A stretch of 64,000 nucleotides of DNA from Paroedura picta (GCF_049243985.1 NC_135384.1:16550501-16614500), one strand, 5' to 3'; shown: positions 21,050 to 32,360, counted from the first letter of the stretch. Made by a program: numbers and translations. The notes: generated from the sequence alone by a model not told the origin.

Positions 21050-21508
21050 TTAAATGCAGAGCTGAACTTGTTGATTAAAGCTGTCTACTAACAGATCTTC
21101 CCCTTGCCAGAGGGCACTGCCACATCTAGGGCAGCTCTGTTCTTGCTCGTCCCATATGCTGGATACCAACTGATCAGCCAAAGCGTTGACCTTCACTTTA
21201 TCCTTCATCTTCGTCTTTGTATGGAGATGATGATCTCCCCGGGCAGCACAAGTGGATCCACGTAGTCTCTGACTCAGAAAGAGAACGTCATCCTCTACCC
21301 ACACTTTCCAGGCCTTTACGGATAAGGTCGAGCAGCTAGAATTAACAGGCCGAGAGAGCCGGAACGACCAGTTGTTTCTCTCTCCTCCTTGTTCATTTTG
21401 GCCACCAGATTCCCCAAAGAATTGGGAGGGAAAAGGAAGAAAATCACGTGCTAAAAAGAGAAAGGGAACAGATGAAGCAGCCAGGCAGCAGTTCCTTTGC
21501 CACCGCAT
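21050..21508 (-). CDS. Hypothetical ORF, 152 codons, doubtful
   Basis: An open frame just downstream of the THAP7 polyadenylation signal, on the same strand and free of repeats. It has a C-terminal CPRC pair (SCPRCGSALWQGEDLLVDSF) and a charged middle (KTKMKDKVKVNALADQ). I recognise no family, and it shows neither a promoter nor splice evidence. It may be a chance ORF, downstream UTR, or the last exon of an unknown gene. Confidence 0.15.
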   Translation of the reverse strand: MRWQRNCCLAASSVPFLFLARDFLPFPSQFFGESGGQNEQGGERNNWSFRLSRPVNSSCSTLSVKAWKVWVEDDVLFLSQRLRGSTCAARGDHHLHTKTKMKDKVKVNALADQLVSSIWDEQEQSCPRCGSALWQGEDLLVDSFNQQVQLCI

Positions 21509-21681
21509 GTGCCTGATCTTTATCCCTCTGGATAGGGGAGCCTATCTGAAGGGCCAGACACGTCACAGCTTTCCTGCCTGTGTGCATTGACTGCTCCTTA
21601 GCAACTATCCTGGAATCTCTTTACAAGCGACCAAAACTGTCCTTCCCCTGAGCGGGGAACAGCCCGTCGTACAAAACAATC

Positions 21682-21687
21682 TTTATT
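21682..21687 (-). terminator. THAP7: THAP7 polyadenylation signal
   Basis: AATAAA on the minus strand (TTTATT on plus), 168 bp below the stop codon. It gives a compact 3' UTR. Confidence 0.7.
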
Positions 21688-21854
21688 TACAGACACCAAG
21701 TAAACATCAATGGTGAAGGGGGAAGAGAGGAGGGCCTGTGTCCTCAAAGCTGCTCAGTGCACGGCTTGGCTGGGGGAAACCAGCACACGACACGCAGCCT
21801 GCACGCGAGGCGGCACCCACCAGGGGGAAAAGTCAGTCCGCCACCCGCCCGGAG

Positions 21855-22410
21855 TCACTCCAGGTCATTGAGGAGCTGTAGTTCGAAGACCTGCAGGTGT
21901 TCCTTCATCCGCCGGTGGGGGTCGGTGCCGTGGGGCCGCCGTTCACGCTGCAGTTCGCAGATGCGCAGGCGGAGTCGCTGCTCTCGGCGCCGGCAGGCCT
22001 GCAGCTGCCGCTGGGCTTTGCCCAGAGCGTCGAGGGCCGCCTCGGCTCGCCGCTTCCATAGCAAGGCGCTGCCCACCTGGTAGCTGTGCTCATTCTGGAT
22101 GTAGGCCCCGGCTGGGGGAGGGAGTCGCAGCATGTAGAGGGAGAGGGAGACAGGATGGGAGGGATCCCCCACCGGTTCGGGGAGGGCTGGAGAGGGAGAG
22201 GCTTCCTCTTGGCCTGTGGCAGCGGGCGACTGGTCCGGGGGAATGTCTGAGAGGGGGGCCAGGCTTTCTAGCTCTGGCCCTGGAAGGAGGGGCTGGTTCC
22301 GGGGCTCCCTGCTGGTGGGAGCGGCCACAGGGCCCGGGAACTCTTGCGCTGGGAAGCAGGAGATGTCCATGGACAATGGGGTCAACTCCTCCTCTGGGCA
22401 AGGACCGGAG
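21855..22410 (-). CDS. THAP7: THAP7 coding exon 4
   Basis: Acceptor CCTACAG at 22411. Encodes the acidic Pro-rich linker, the [20 protein letters not shown] block, the coiled coil, and the ending QLLNDLE-stop. Confidence 0.95.
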
Positions 22411-25400
22411 CTGTAGGGAAGGGAATAGAACCAGGTCAAGCAGGAAGGCAGAGGGGAGGGGATGACTTGCTCTCCGCTAAGAAAGCAGCAGTGAGTGCGG
22501 ATCAAGTAGGAAACCAAGACAAACAGTGCTGATGCCTAAGGCTTTCTCCCGGGCACAAGGATGCCAGCATGGAGCTCATGAAGCTCTTTGGGAGGCCACC
22601 CTTCCCCAGAGGATGAAGCACAGCTCACAGCAATCATCCTAAATAACAAAGAACATCATCATCATCTTCTAAAATCAATAAAACCTACAGTTTTTAGCAT
22701 TCGCACTATTAAACCTCTTGCTCTTTAGAGAGAGAGAGGGGGCACATAAGTGTGTCCTTTGACCATTTGTGTTAGTTGGTATGTTGAGCATATTGCCCAG
22801 TGGTCAAAAGACACACCTATGTCCCCTCATTCTCTCTCTCTCTCTCAAGAGCAAGAGGTGGCCTGTCTGCCTTGAGAAACTTTACGAGGATGAAGAGCAA
22901 TGAAACCCTGAAACTTACTTTGCACCTACAGAATCCGCCTGTGGATCTAACTGAGCCCCATTGCTGCCCTCTCCTGCATTACAGTCCCGTTTCTCTGCTT
23001 TATAAGCCATACGTAAGACGTCAGCCATTTCCCTCCCCTTTTGCTCCGCCCCTTGTCTACTGCTCAATAAACAGGCTTGGCATGTTCAGCAAAAGCGATT
23101 TATTAAAAAGAAATGAACGGAGCTCATATTTTAAAATACTGATTGGCAATACTGAGCCTCCGGGGAGGGCGGTATAGAAGTATGATAAATAAATAAATAA
23201 ATATGATAAATACATACAGATTGATATAATTCCCATCGGCTACACCTTCAGTTCACGTTACTCCTCCCCCACACTGTATAAGGCAGGGGTAGTCAAACTG
23301 CGGCCTTCCAGATGTCCATGGACTACAATTCCCCTGCATTTGCTGGCAGGGGCTCATGGGAATTGTAGTCCATGGACATCTGGAAGGCCACAGTGCGACT
23401 ACCCCTGGCATAAAGTAACTTTCCCACTTCCCCAGGCATGTAACGCCCAGGTGTGAATTCCAAACTCCAGACTCCATGTCTGCAAGGACACTGCATTACA
23501 GATAACACTGAGGTGTCCTCTCCCCACAAGCCTCCATCTATCAACACGAAGTTAACACATGGCCTACACAGAGATCAACCCCATACGTCAAAGCAACCCA
23601 AGATCATCGACTCACTTCATACCCCACACCGCCAAAGCAGAGACAAAAATAATGCATACTGTAACACCACGGCAGGTTGCAGATGCCAACCTGACACCCC
23701 TCACCTCAGGCACTATCATTTCCCCCTGTGATGCTTCCTCACAAGCAGGCCCTTGCCCCGAGTCTACTGTCATGCGTGGCTGTCAAGGAAGGAAACGAGG
23801 CAGCGGAAGGTAAGGACACAAGGGCATCCACTCACCTCTGCTTCTGTTGACGCCTTGCAAGCTTGGCGTTGCCTAGCTTTGATTTCCGCCGTGGCTTTGC
23901 GTGAAGCTCAAATATAGTGGGGACGGCGCCTTCCTTGAGCCGATGGTAACCGCTAGGAAAGAAGCAGCAAGATACATGGGCTGTTGCTAGCCAATAAACC
24001 ATGGATCATAATACAGGAGGGTGAGGTTCTGTGGGACCCCGCGACCCCTACAGCTGCTTTAACTGAGGGGAGGCTGGGTGTCCCAGGTTCTTCAGCTGGG
24101 TGTCCCAGGTTCTAAAACTGCGATCCCTTCCTTCCTGGCCCTTCAGGAATCTCTTACAACAGCTCTACTTCTGAAAGTATTTGATGACTGTTGATCACAA
24201 TTGATTCCCTGTTGTTTTTTCCTGCTGGGATTTGGAATTATCACTTGCTTTTATTCCTCGTTAGGAGTTGTTTCCTTTCAGTTTTTGTGTCCCACATTTC
24301 CAAGCGTTGAGACAATCTCTTATGGCTGAAGCATCTAACATTGCTGGCTTTCCTAGAAAAGCCACATCATTTGGGGCCAATAAGACTCCCCTCCCCTTCC
24401 TCACCACTGAAAGTTAGAACAGGCAACTATAGAGGGAATGGTTTTTCAGATGTTTTAGACTTTTCATTATTTATTGTATGTGTTTATTGTATTATGATGT
24501 ACCCCCGCCCTGAGTCTGAGGAGAAGGGGAAGGTAATAAATGCAATAAATAATAAACAGTAATATTGAACAAGCTATTGCTCACAAACAACAGCTGTCAA
24601 ACTGCTACCTGTTTATTGGGGAAGAGGATTTGCCTTTTATTTTATTTTTGTCTTTTACTTGTGAATGCTACTTTGATAAAATGATGGGGGAGACATTTCC
24701 TAAATACTCTTTCGCCCAGATCTCTTAGACCTTTATGCATTCCAGGGCCAAATTAAATAGTCCTGAGGCTGCAGCCTGTGTTTCTTTGTCGATCCTCAAT
24801 CTCCCCGCTAAAGACCATGGAAATAACCCTGTTAGACAGCAAGCACACTATCCATAGGACCACAATATATCACAAACCCCCCTGGCTTCCGATTTAGATT
24901 GATCAAGATTGACTTTTTTCAGCATATACATTATTTACCCTCCAAAGCCATAGTATCACCGTTGGTAGGTATCATCCTTAAGTAAACCAAACAGACTGAA
25001 GGTTCGCCCTTGTCTTTAAAGTCTGTTTTATTTCCCTGTCTTCAGATACATTTTTATGCTCTTAGCTCTCTTTAAAAACGCAAAGGCTGGAGTTGGGCCT
25101 GATTTCCCAGCAGTTCCCTCACCACTGCCTACTTGTGACCCTAGATAACCGCTATTATTATAACTACTTAAAACAAAAAACAGGCCCCGTCAGACCCCAA
25201 TTACCTACCTGGTGCCCACCAGTTCAAAGCAAGTCTTCTCAAAGTGCTTGGAGCAAAAGTAAACATACTTGGAGGCAGGGTCCCAGAGACCTTGGCCAGT
25301 CATGTCCTTCCGGTGACAGTTCTCCAGCCACATGGCTCGCCGGGGGTTGTCCTTCGGCAGTCTGCAAGAACACATGGGATAGGAGAACAACATTTGAGTC

Positions 25401-26545
25401 CAGTGGCACTTTTAAGATCAACCAAGTTTTATTCAAGGTATAAGCTGTTGTGGGCATGCATATTTCTTCAGATACCCAATTAATCAATTGATCATTTACT
25501 GTTTCCTCTGTGGAGAAAGAGACGAGGCCTGTGGAGCAACCAGGAAAGAAGAAGCGTTGGTTCTTATATGCCGCTTTTCTCTACCCGAAGGAGTCTCAAA
25601 GCGTCTTACAGTCGCCTTCCCTTTCCTCTCCCCACAACAGACACCCTGTGAGGGAGGTGAGGTTGAGAGAGCCCTGATATTACTAAAGAAGAAGAAGAAG
25701 AGTTGGTTCTTCTATGCCACTTTTCTCTACCCGGTCTCAAGGTGGCTTACAATCTCCTTCCCTCTTCTCTCCCCACAACAGACACCCTGTGAGGTGGCTG
25801 AGAGAGGCCTGATATTACTGCTCAGTGAGAACAGCTTTAACAGTGCTGTGGCAAGTCTAAGGTCACCCAGGTGGTTGCATGTGGGGGAGCGCAGAATCAA
25901 ACCCAGATTAGAAGTCCGCACTCCTAACCCCTACACCAAGCTGGAAGAGGGCTCCAGTGACATCTAGTGATATCAGCAGCCATCCAAATTTTTTAATTTT
26001 GGGGAAATGCCATGTAACCGCTAATGAGTTGTGTAACCTCCCTTGAATAAAGGTTGAATTTATGACTGGACAATCAAAAATTCACAACACATATCTGTCT
26101 CTCTAGATTTTTATCCTGCCTTTTTTATCCGCCTGGCCTCTGGATTGCACATACTGTTCTCTGTATGCCATTTAATCTCCACAACAGCCCACAAAAGTGA
26201 AGTGGGTAAGTTTGAGAAACTCATCTAAGGCTACCCAGCAAATTTCATGGCAGGGTAAGGGCTCAAACCAAATCTTCCCGATCCTAGGCTGGCATTCTGA
26301 CCACTAGGCAACCCTGGCTCTCAGTTAGGACAGCGACATGGAATAATATGGACAACCTAAGGTGTGGAGCTCTCTGCAGAGTAGTTCTCACCCAACAGCT
26401 CAATTAAAAGAAGTCCCCTCATCAGAATCCTGAATGGGAAAGTGCAAGATGGTGCTAACACTCACCGATGGAAGGAAACACCACGGTTGCGGGTCTCAGG
26501 GGTGTCACGCGTGCAGCAGCCCGTGGCAGAGCAGTGGCGGGGCAT
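21855..26545 (-). CDS. THAP7: THAP domain-containing protein 7 (gene span)
   Basis: A nuclear zinc-dependent DNA-binding protein; in mammals THAP7 is a chromatin-associated transcriptional repressor binding histone tails and HDAC3/NCoR. Coding exons are 26466-26545, 25209-25361, 23836-23952 and 21855-22410. All have GT/AG borders and join in frame to about 301 residues (human about 309). The THAP C2CH finger is complete: C5 and C10 ([10 protein letters not shown]), C63 and H66 (YFCSKHF), WLENCHR with its invariant Trp, and the AVPTIF box at about residues 87-92. A basic segment KPRRKSK and a Pro/Ser/Glu-rich linker follow. Next is the HCF-1 binding motif EHSY (in [10 protein letters not shown]) and a C-terminal coiled coil rich in [17 protein letters not shown]. 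The ATG begins exactly at a splice acceptor (CTCTTGCAG|ATG), so a non-coding first exon is expected near 28 kb. Confidence 0.96.
22714..22858. repeat. 145-bp hairpin palindrome in THAP7 intron 3
   Basis: The left arm begins CCTCTTGCTCTTTAGAGAGA and the right arm ends with its complement TCTCAAGAGCAAGAGG. The inner pair GACCAT/TGGTC is preceded by GTGTGTCCTTT/AAAGACACAC. The arms are about 53 bp with one small indel, around a loop of about 35 nt. It shows no hAT MITE termini. Confidence 0.8.
23284..23407. mobile_element. Palindromic hAT MITE, 124 bp
   Basis: Full copy of the family with GCATTTGCTGGCAGGGG centre. The flanks GTATAAGG/GCATAAAG are a decayed duplication (6 of 8). It lies in THAP7 intron 3. 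Confidence 0.93.
23836..23952 (-). CDS. THAP7: THAP7 coding exon 3
   Basis: 117 nt encoding [20 protein letters not shown] and the basic segment. Acceptor TTTCCTAG, donor AGAG|GTGAG. Confidence 0.95.
25209..25361 (-). CDS. THAP7: THAP7 coding exon 2
   Basis: 153 nt carrying the second half of the zinc finger: [33 protein letters not shown] and FELVGT. Acceptor TTCTTGCAG, donor CAG|GTAGGT. Confidence 0.95.
25390..25475. repeat. GTTGGTCTTAAAGGTGC-family repeat
   Basis: TTTGAGTCCAGTGGCACTTTT...ACCAAGTTTTATTCAAGGTA is the inverse orientation of this unnamed interspersed repeat, just upstream of THAP7 exon 2. Confidence 0.65.
25540..25945 (-). mobile_element. Two tandem CORE/MIR-type SINE copies
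   Basis: Inverse copies. TTCTTATATGCCGCTTTTC...CAACAGACACCCTGTGAGG at 25558-25670 repeats at 25700-25800 with an AAGAAGAAG linker. The CORE part AGGTCACCCAGGTGGTTGCA and head CCTAACCCCTACACCAAGC finish the unit. Confidence 0.88.
26100..26330 (-). mobile_element. CORE/MIR-type SINE
   Basis: TTTTTATCCTGCCTTTTTTA, AGGCTACCCAGCAAATTTC and GACCACTAGGCAACCCTGGC mark a diverged inverse copy in THAP7 intron 1. Confidence 0.65.
26466..26545 (-). CDS. THAP7: THAP7 coding exon 1
   Basis: ATG at 26545 immediately follows TTTCTCTTGCAG. It encodes [10 protein letters not shown]...RNRGVSFH with the first two zinc cysteines. Donor CG|GTGAG. Confidence 0.95.
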
Positions 26546-27484
26546 CTGCAAGAGAAAGCAGCGTGCTTATACTGTGGTCAATCCCAAGGATTCAGGTTAA
26601 GCCACTGAAGCAGTTAACACTTGACCTAACGCAAGTCAGGTACGTGGAAGTGGCAGATGCTGCGGGTTTTCAGGCAGCTCAGAAATTCTGCTGTATTAAT
26701 ATACATTCTGGGACACAATGAGCCAAGTTCTGCAAATGGCATACATAAACCTGCAGTCTACATGCTGGGCCTAACTATAGTTTTGTTTGGAGACAGGATA
26801 AAATGCTACACAGGGCTGAGGAGTTCTACCCCAAGACTAACAGAATCATATTCTAAATTGCATATTTACCTTATCCTTCCTCTTCCCCACAGTTCTGTGA
26901 GTTGGTTAGGTCGAAGGCCCCAAGACACTCAGTGAGTTTTGTGCAAGACATCTGAACTTGGAACTTATTCTCCCCCCCCCCCCATACACAATCCAACACT
27001 ACGAGGCCACAGATGCACATCAACTCTTATTTAGCTTCTGGGATTGCACTTGGCAATGTCCGTGCAACTTCCAAGTCCCTCTAAAAAATCAATATGGGCA
27101 AGCAGATGAATCCTGTGTCAGGCAGTCCACAGTGAGACTTTTCTCCACTTCCACTATACACACATAAAACTGAAGCAATTCAGTCTCCCCTTTCTACAGA
27201 ACTAATAGTGTTGCTATTGCTCTGACTTCATCTGTTCTCTGTGCATGTCTTAGCCACATTCTTTATTGCATAGGATGATCTGGGAAAAGATGGACCTGCA
27301 AATTGTATGGAGAGAACCCCTTCCCTCCAGCATGACAGTAGCCATATGTGGAACAGGGATGCTAATATACTCTAGGTTAAGTAGTCTGGAATAAAAAGGG
27401 AGAGATGGAGAACATGTAATGTACAAAGAATGTACTAGATGAGGAATCAGCTTCCACCCCAAATGCTGAGGGGTCACTCTACAG

Positions 27485-27620
27485 CAGGGGTAGTCAAACT
27501 GCGGCCCTCCAGATGTGCATGGACTACAATTCCCAGGAGCCCCTGCCAGCAAATGCTGGCAGGGGCTCCTGGGAATTGTAGTCCATGCACATCTGGAGGG
27601 CCGCAGTTTGACTACCCCTG
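27485..27620. mobile_element. Palindromic hAT MITE, 136 bp, type copy
   Basis: Best-preserved copy. It starts CAGGGGTAGTCAAACTGCGG, continues CCTCCAGATGTGCATGGAC and ACAATTCCCAGGAGCCCCTG to the centre GCCAGCAAATGCTGGC, then returns as the reverse complement. A perfect 8-bp duplication CTCTACAG (27477-27484 and 27621-27628) and the CAG...CTG termini place it in hAT. It carries no coding capacity. Confidence 0.97.
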
Positions 27621-27654
27621 CTCTACAGCAAGGTTATACTGGCTACATTGTTGG

Positions 27655-27895
27655 ATCAGAACTTTTATTTATTCACTTCATTCATATCCCCCACTTTCCT
27701 CTCCAATGGCAACCCAAAACAGCTTACATTATTCTCCTTGTCTCCATTTCATCTCCACAACAACCCTGTGAGGTGGGTAAGGTCGAGGGCGCATGCCTGG
27801 CTAGAAGTCCCAGAGCAAGCTTCCACGCCAGCGTGGGGATTCGAACCCGGGTCTCGCAGATCCTACTCAGGAACTCTTGAGCACCATGAAGCACG
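27655..27895 (-). mobile_element. CORE/MIR-type SINE
   Basis: CAACAACCCTGTGAGGTGGG, and GGGGATTCGAACCCGGGTCTC as B-box complement. It abuts the CpG island. Confidence 0.75.
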
Positions 27896-27899
27896 GGCT

Positions 27900-28830
27900 C
27901 CAAGCCTCAATCGCCACTGGCTGCGAAGGTCGCTGGGTGACTCGGGGCGCCCTCCCTGCTCCCTAGCGAAGGCGAGCCCCTCGTGCGCTACCCTGCAGGA
28001 AAGGAGGGTCCCCGGGGCCGCCCCTCGGAGGAGACCCACCCCGAGCCCATCGCGGCCGCACATGCAGGGCCGGCGCCGGAGGGGGACTGACCTCTCTCGC
28101 CCGCAGATGAGCGGCACTTCCAGGGGCTCCCCAGGTCCCGCCTGGAGGCTGGCATCCCTAGCCGGGGAGGAGCTCCTCCGGCCCCGGCCCACGAGGGCGG
28201 CGCCCAACGTCCAGCCCGCGCGCAGGAGCCGCCGCGAATGGCCGGGAGGGGGAGGGGGCGGGGCCTCGACGCAGCAGCTCCTCCCCGCGGAGACCGGCCG
28301 GGGGCTGAGGGGCCTGCGCGCCAGTGGGGGGGGGGGGGGGGAACGCTCGGCCGAGCTCACCTCCCCTCGCCCAGGGAAGGGACGCCGCGCACGCCTGCTC
28401 TCGCGGGAAGCGCGGGCGAGACTTCCCGCTCTCGCGAGACCGGCCAACCCCTTTCCCACCCAGGGGAGCCGTTCTGCCTGTTCAGTACTACTAGTGACTC
28501 AGCCTCCTCGGGAATAATAGTCGCCGTCATAATTTCGTTCTGCTGCCTGAAATCGTGGGCCTCTGAGGGGTCTTTTGAAAGAGAGGTTAGCGTGACGCTT
28601 CCCCTGCTAAGACATGGAGGACTGACCATAGAGACCCGACGCTTAGAGCCACGCCACTTCCGGTCCTCTGCCAGGGTTCGTAGGCGAGGCTTCCAAGTCA
28701 AAACCGGAAGTTTAGGCTGCTTCCACAGGTGAATCGAGTCCTCTTCATGACAGCTAGACGCCGTCCCGGGCCTCTCTTCTGGGCGCGTGCGCGGGGCCCC
28801 CGGCCAATCGCTGAAGGCGAAGTAGTAACT
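27900..28830 (-). promoter_or_regulatory. THAP7: CpG island, probable THAP7 promoter
   Basis: Abrupt GC- and CpG-rich stretch in an otherwise AT-balanced window. It holds a perfect TCTCGCGAGA palindrome at 28430-28439 with a near copy at about 28399. An NRF1-like GCGCGTGCGC lies at 28783-28792 and a CCAAT near 28803. ETS-like cores ACTTCCGG at 28656 and CCGGAAGT at 28704 face each other. The arrangement suits a housekeeping and perhaps bidirectional start. The untranslated THAP7 first exon should lie here. I see no clear coding exon leaving on the plus strand. Confidence 0.75.
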
Positions 28831-29469
28831 GACAGCATCCTCCAGCCTACATTGTGGTGTGATTTGGTTTGTATGGAGGGTTGTGATATGTGGTGAATTC
28901 ACCGCTTTGAACTTGACTTAGATAATTGCAGTGTACATGAGGACTTATTCTCTAACTTTACCTTTGTTGGTCTTATAACAGGGGTTCTATTGGGTTTGAA
29001 CTGGAAGATTCTCTGGTTTGACATTGTCTTGGATTCTCTGGTTGTATATATGATATCCAGAACACTATCAGTTGGGGGGGGGGGTGAGAAAAAATACACT
29101 TTGAACATCAACAAAATGAATTTCATTTTTATTAGGAAATACAATATCACACACTGCTTGAAAATCTGATCAAATGAAGAGCCCCTGCAGTGTAAAACAG
29201 AACTGTGAATTACATTCCATGAATGGCTTCAGTATTAAATACTCTTGGGTTATTACAGCTTCAGTTCTCCAGAGTGATACCTCAAGGTGGTTGTGTCCCA
29301 TCTTGCTTTTTGTGTTCTCTTGATGAATACAATTTGGAGGCGCTTTTCTATCAGAAACAAAACACTGATCTAGCAACATAAAGGCTTTATTTGGAGGAAA
29401 AAACCCAAATTGAGGGTGCACAAGGAACTCTGAAATCTCTCATGCATACTGTATGACAGAAGTTGTAAA

Positions 29470-29600
29470 GACAGATGCAGATGAGCCACATGCTCCAGTG
29501 GTTGGATTGCTGGACTCTTGAGTAGAAAAACTCGAGTTCAAATCCCTGTCACCCCTGAAGCTCTCCCAATGGCTGTGAACAAGTGAAAAGGGGCAGGACC
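29470..29600 (+). mobile_element. tRNA-derived SINE fragment
   Basis: A-box-like CACATGCTCCAGTGGTTGG and B-box GAGTTCAAATCCC, with no tRNA cloverleaf beyond them. Confidence 0.5.
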
Positions 29601-29989
29601 CAATGACAACAAACGAGAATTCTGCCATGTTTCACACCAGAGGATGCCTCAATCCTCTCTTTAGTCTGTAGAAATAAAACAGGATAATTCCATAAATGCC
29701 GCACTGAATCCTTTGAAGGTACAAGTGGGATGCAAAAGATGATCAAAGCAGAAAATGATCATTATGTTGTCCCAAATTTTCTTGAATGAACAGCAGGAGC
29801 CCATTCACACAGGCAAGCTTAGCAGACCATGGCCACACAGCCCAGAAAACCCACGTCAACCCAGCTTGGCAACGTGACACAGCCATCATAGATACAACTT
29901 CCTTATTACCTGAAATATCTGCCCCTTGTTACTTGAGAACCCTCCTTTCAGTGGAGTAGCCCTGATAAAGGAAATCTTACAGAGGTAGA

Positions 29990-32360
29990 GAAAATGAATT
30001 TTAAAGAGAGAGAGAGAAGAGTATAGCAGAGAAAACAAGATTAGTGGTGAAGAGAAAAAAGGAGGAAAGAAAGAGGAAAAAAGGAGAGAGGAACAAGAAA
30101 AAAGAGAACACGTGAAAGGAAAAAAGGGAAACAGAGAAAAGAGAGGAGAAGCCATTTTCAGCTATCCATTGTGGTTATATGTCATGTCCCCTGGGTATGC
30201 TGCTTTGTGGTGAGTTGGCCATATATAACCCCAGGTACCTACATTGAGAAGCATTTACTGGGGCATCTGATGAGTGAGTTGGAAAACTTCAACCACTTTA
30301 CAGTTGCAATTTCCAAGATTTCCTGTGGTCAGCACTCTCCCCACCCAGCATTGGGAAAAATGCAATGAGAAGCATGCATGTCAGTGAGATTGAAAAACTG
30401 TCCAAGAGGAGAGAAGAGAGGAGGCACACATGCATAGGCAATCCGGAAACAGGGACAACCAGGTAAAAAGAATGGAAGAAGGAAAGAAAAGCAAGCAAGG
30501 TAAACAGAAGAAAGGAGAGTCAAAGAGTGGCTAGACAAGTGAGAGAAGGCAGCTGAGCATGTGAAGGGTGGGGGATAAGCAAGAGAAAGTGAGGACTTTT
30601 GTTGCCTAAGTGTGGGGGAAAGAGTCTTCCTGTGAAGGGTCTGAAGTGCCAGCAGGTGAGGTCAGACATGCCCAGAGCAAGCCAAGTCCCCTGTGCTGCC
30701 AGAATCTCAGGGGTTCACCTAGGGATCAGCCTGAAAACAGCAATCACAAGAATCTGGGTTTGGGCCCCTCACAAGCATTTCCATGATATCATCAGTGAGC
30801 CCAAAATGATATCATTGCATTGCTGGTGGCCCTGTAGCATTTGCCCCCAAACTAAAGTTTTAACCATAGAATCGTTTGGTGAATATTAGCATGCCTCCTG
30901 ATAAGGTGTCACTTCTGGGTTGGGCATCAGGACATGGCCAATCAGCCCCCAATTTTCTAGATGAGCAGCAATAGGAAGGCAGGCAGGGGGCAGGAGGTCT
31001 CCCAACAACAAAATGGGAAACCTGGCAAGCCTGCCCACCTGGTGGCTATGTAGGTCTGAAAGGCAATGATGGGTGTAGGCCAGGCCTGCTGACTTCTCCA
31101 GCACTGCTGGGTTGAGTTCCGGCCCAGGGTGCCGCGCAAGATACACAGCATGCCCAAGCTCTGTATTGTACAGACACTCAACCTGCTCCAAGAAGAATGA
31201 AGCCACAGCAGCCAAACTGGCCCGGTAAGTCAGAGAGGCCCTCCCCAAAACTTCCACTCATGCTCCATATAAGGAAAGCCTCATGGATGCTTTAGGCTAA
31301 TCCTGAGCAGGGGGTTGGACTAGATGGCCTGTATGGCCCCTTCCAACTCTATGATTCAAAGCAGGGCCATCCACCTCCACCCTCTCAGACCAGTCTTGTG
31401 AAATTAATGGGTGGGGGGGAGAACTTTGATGGCAGCAATAACAGAAAGCAGTGAGGAGAAAAGGAGGAGAGTGCAAAAGCAGAAGAAAAAGGAGGAAGAG
31501 AAATGAGGCTGGTAAAAAAGAAGAGAGGCAGAGAAAGCAGAGCACAGAAAACAGGATGAGTGGAATCAAACCAAGAGCCAGCCAAGCAAGGGCGTTTGCC
31601 TAGGGGCCCCTCCCAGATGCATCCCAGCCACCCCTTCCTGAATGTCACAATGTGGGGACAGTCCTGAAATCATCTATGTAAACTAGCAAAGTTCATATTT
31701 AAGTTTTACTTCTGGAAAGACTTAGAGCCGCTGGGGTCCAAGGAAGCACGATACAGCACAAGGAGAGGGGGGAGGAGAAAGAGGATAGCACAAGGTGGCG
31801 AAAGGAGAAAGAGGAGGCAAGAAAGAAACTGTGCACAGAGCATCAATTCAAAGAGAGAGAGAACCTGCCCACTTACAAAGCAAAGCACTACCAAGGGATG
31901 GAATAAGCAAAGAAAGTAAGAGAAAAAGAAACAGTGAAGGAAGGAAGAAAAGAAGAAGAAAAATTAAAGCTAGAAATAAAAAGTAAACAAAGGAAGAAAA
32001 AGAGAAAAAGAAAGAATAAACAAAAGAAGAAAGATCAAGTGGGTTAGAAACAATATGTAAACACACAAACATACCCCATTAGGGAACTAAACAAGAAAGA
32101 GCACAAATGAGACCCAAAAGACCTATGAAGAAAGCAGTATAATGGAAAGGAAGTGAAAGAAAGTGTGCAAGGTCGGACAGCCAAGGCCAAGATAAAGAAC
32201 CGTAAAGGAGGACAGAGAAAAGAAGAAGGTTGCTTTCTTTACATAGAAAAACATTGTCCTGGAAAGTGAAAGAAAACAAGGCAGCTGAGCAAAGAGGAGA
32301 AGCAAGCAAAATCTCCAGAGCAGCAGAACACAGAGCAGGCAAAGAAACAAAGGTACAGCC
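29990..32360 (+). repeat. Purine-rich degenerate tract, first block
   Basis: The plus strand is heavily A/G in long stretches: 29995-30160, 30380-30600, 31436-31570, 31755-32360. They are built of variants of AGCAAAGAGGAGAAAG with no exact period. The opposite strand reads as low-complexity Ser/Leu/Phe/Cys ORFs, which I do not regard as genes. A CR1 tail interrupts it at 31282-31357. Confidence 0.7.
31282..31357 (+). mobile_element. CR1 3' tail
   Basis: GGATGCTTTAGGCTAATCC, then GCAGGGGGTTGGACTAGATG and CTCTATGATTC. Confidence 0.88.

Noticed and set aside
27648-28517. 289-codon plus ORF across the CpG island
   Set aside because: It begins in a MITE and SINE and continues through GC-rich promoter DNA. 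Arg/Pro/Gly bias is expected from composition.
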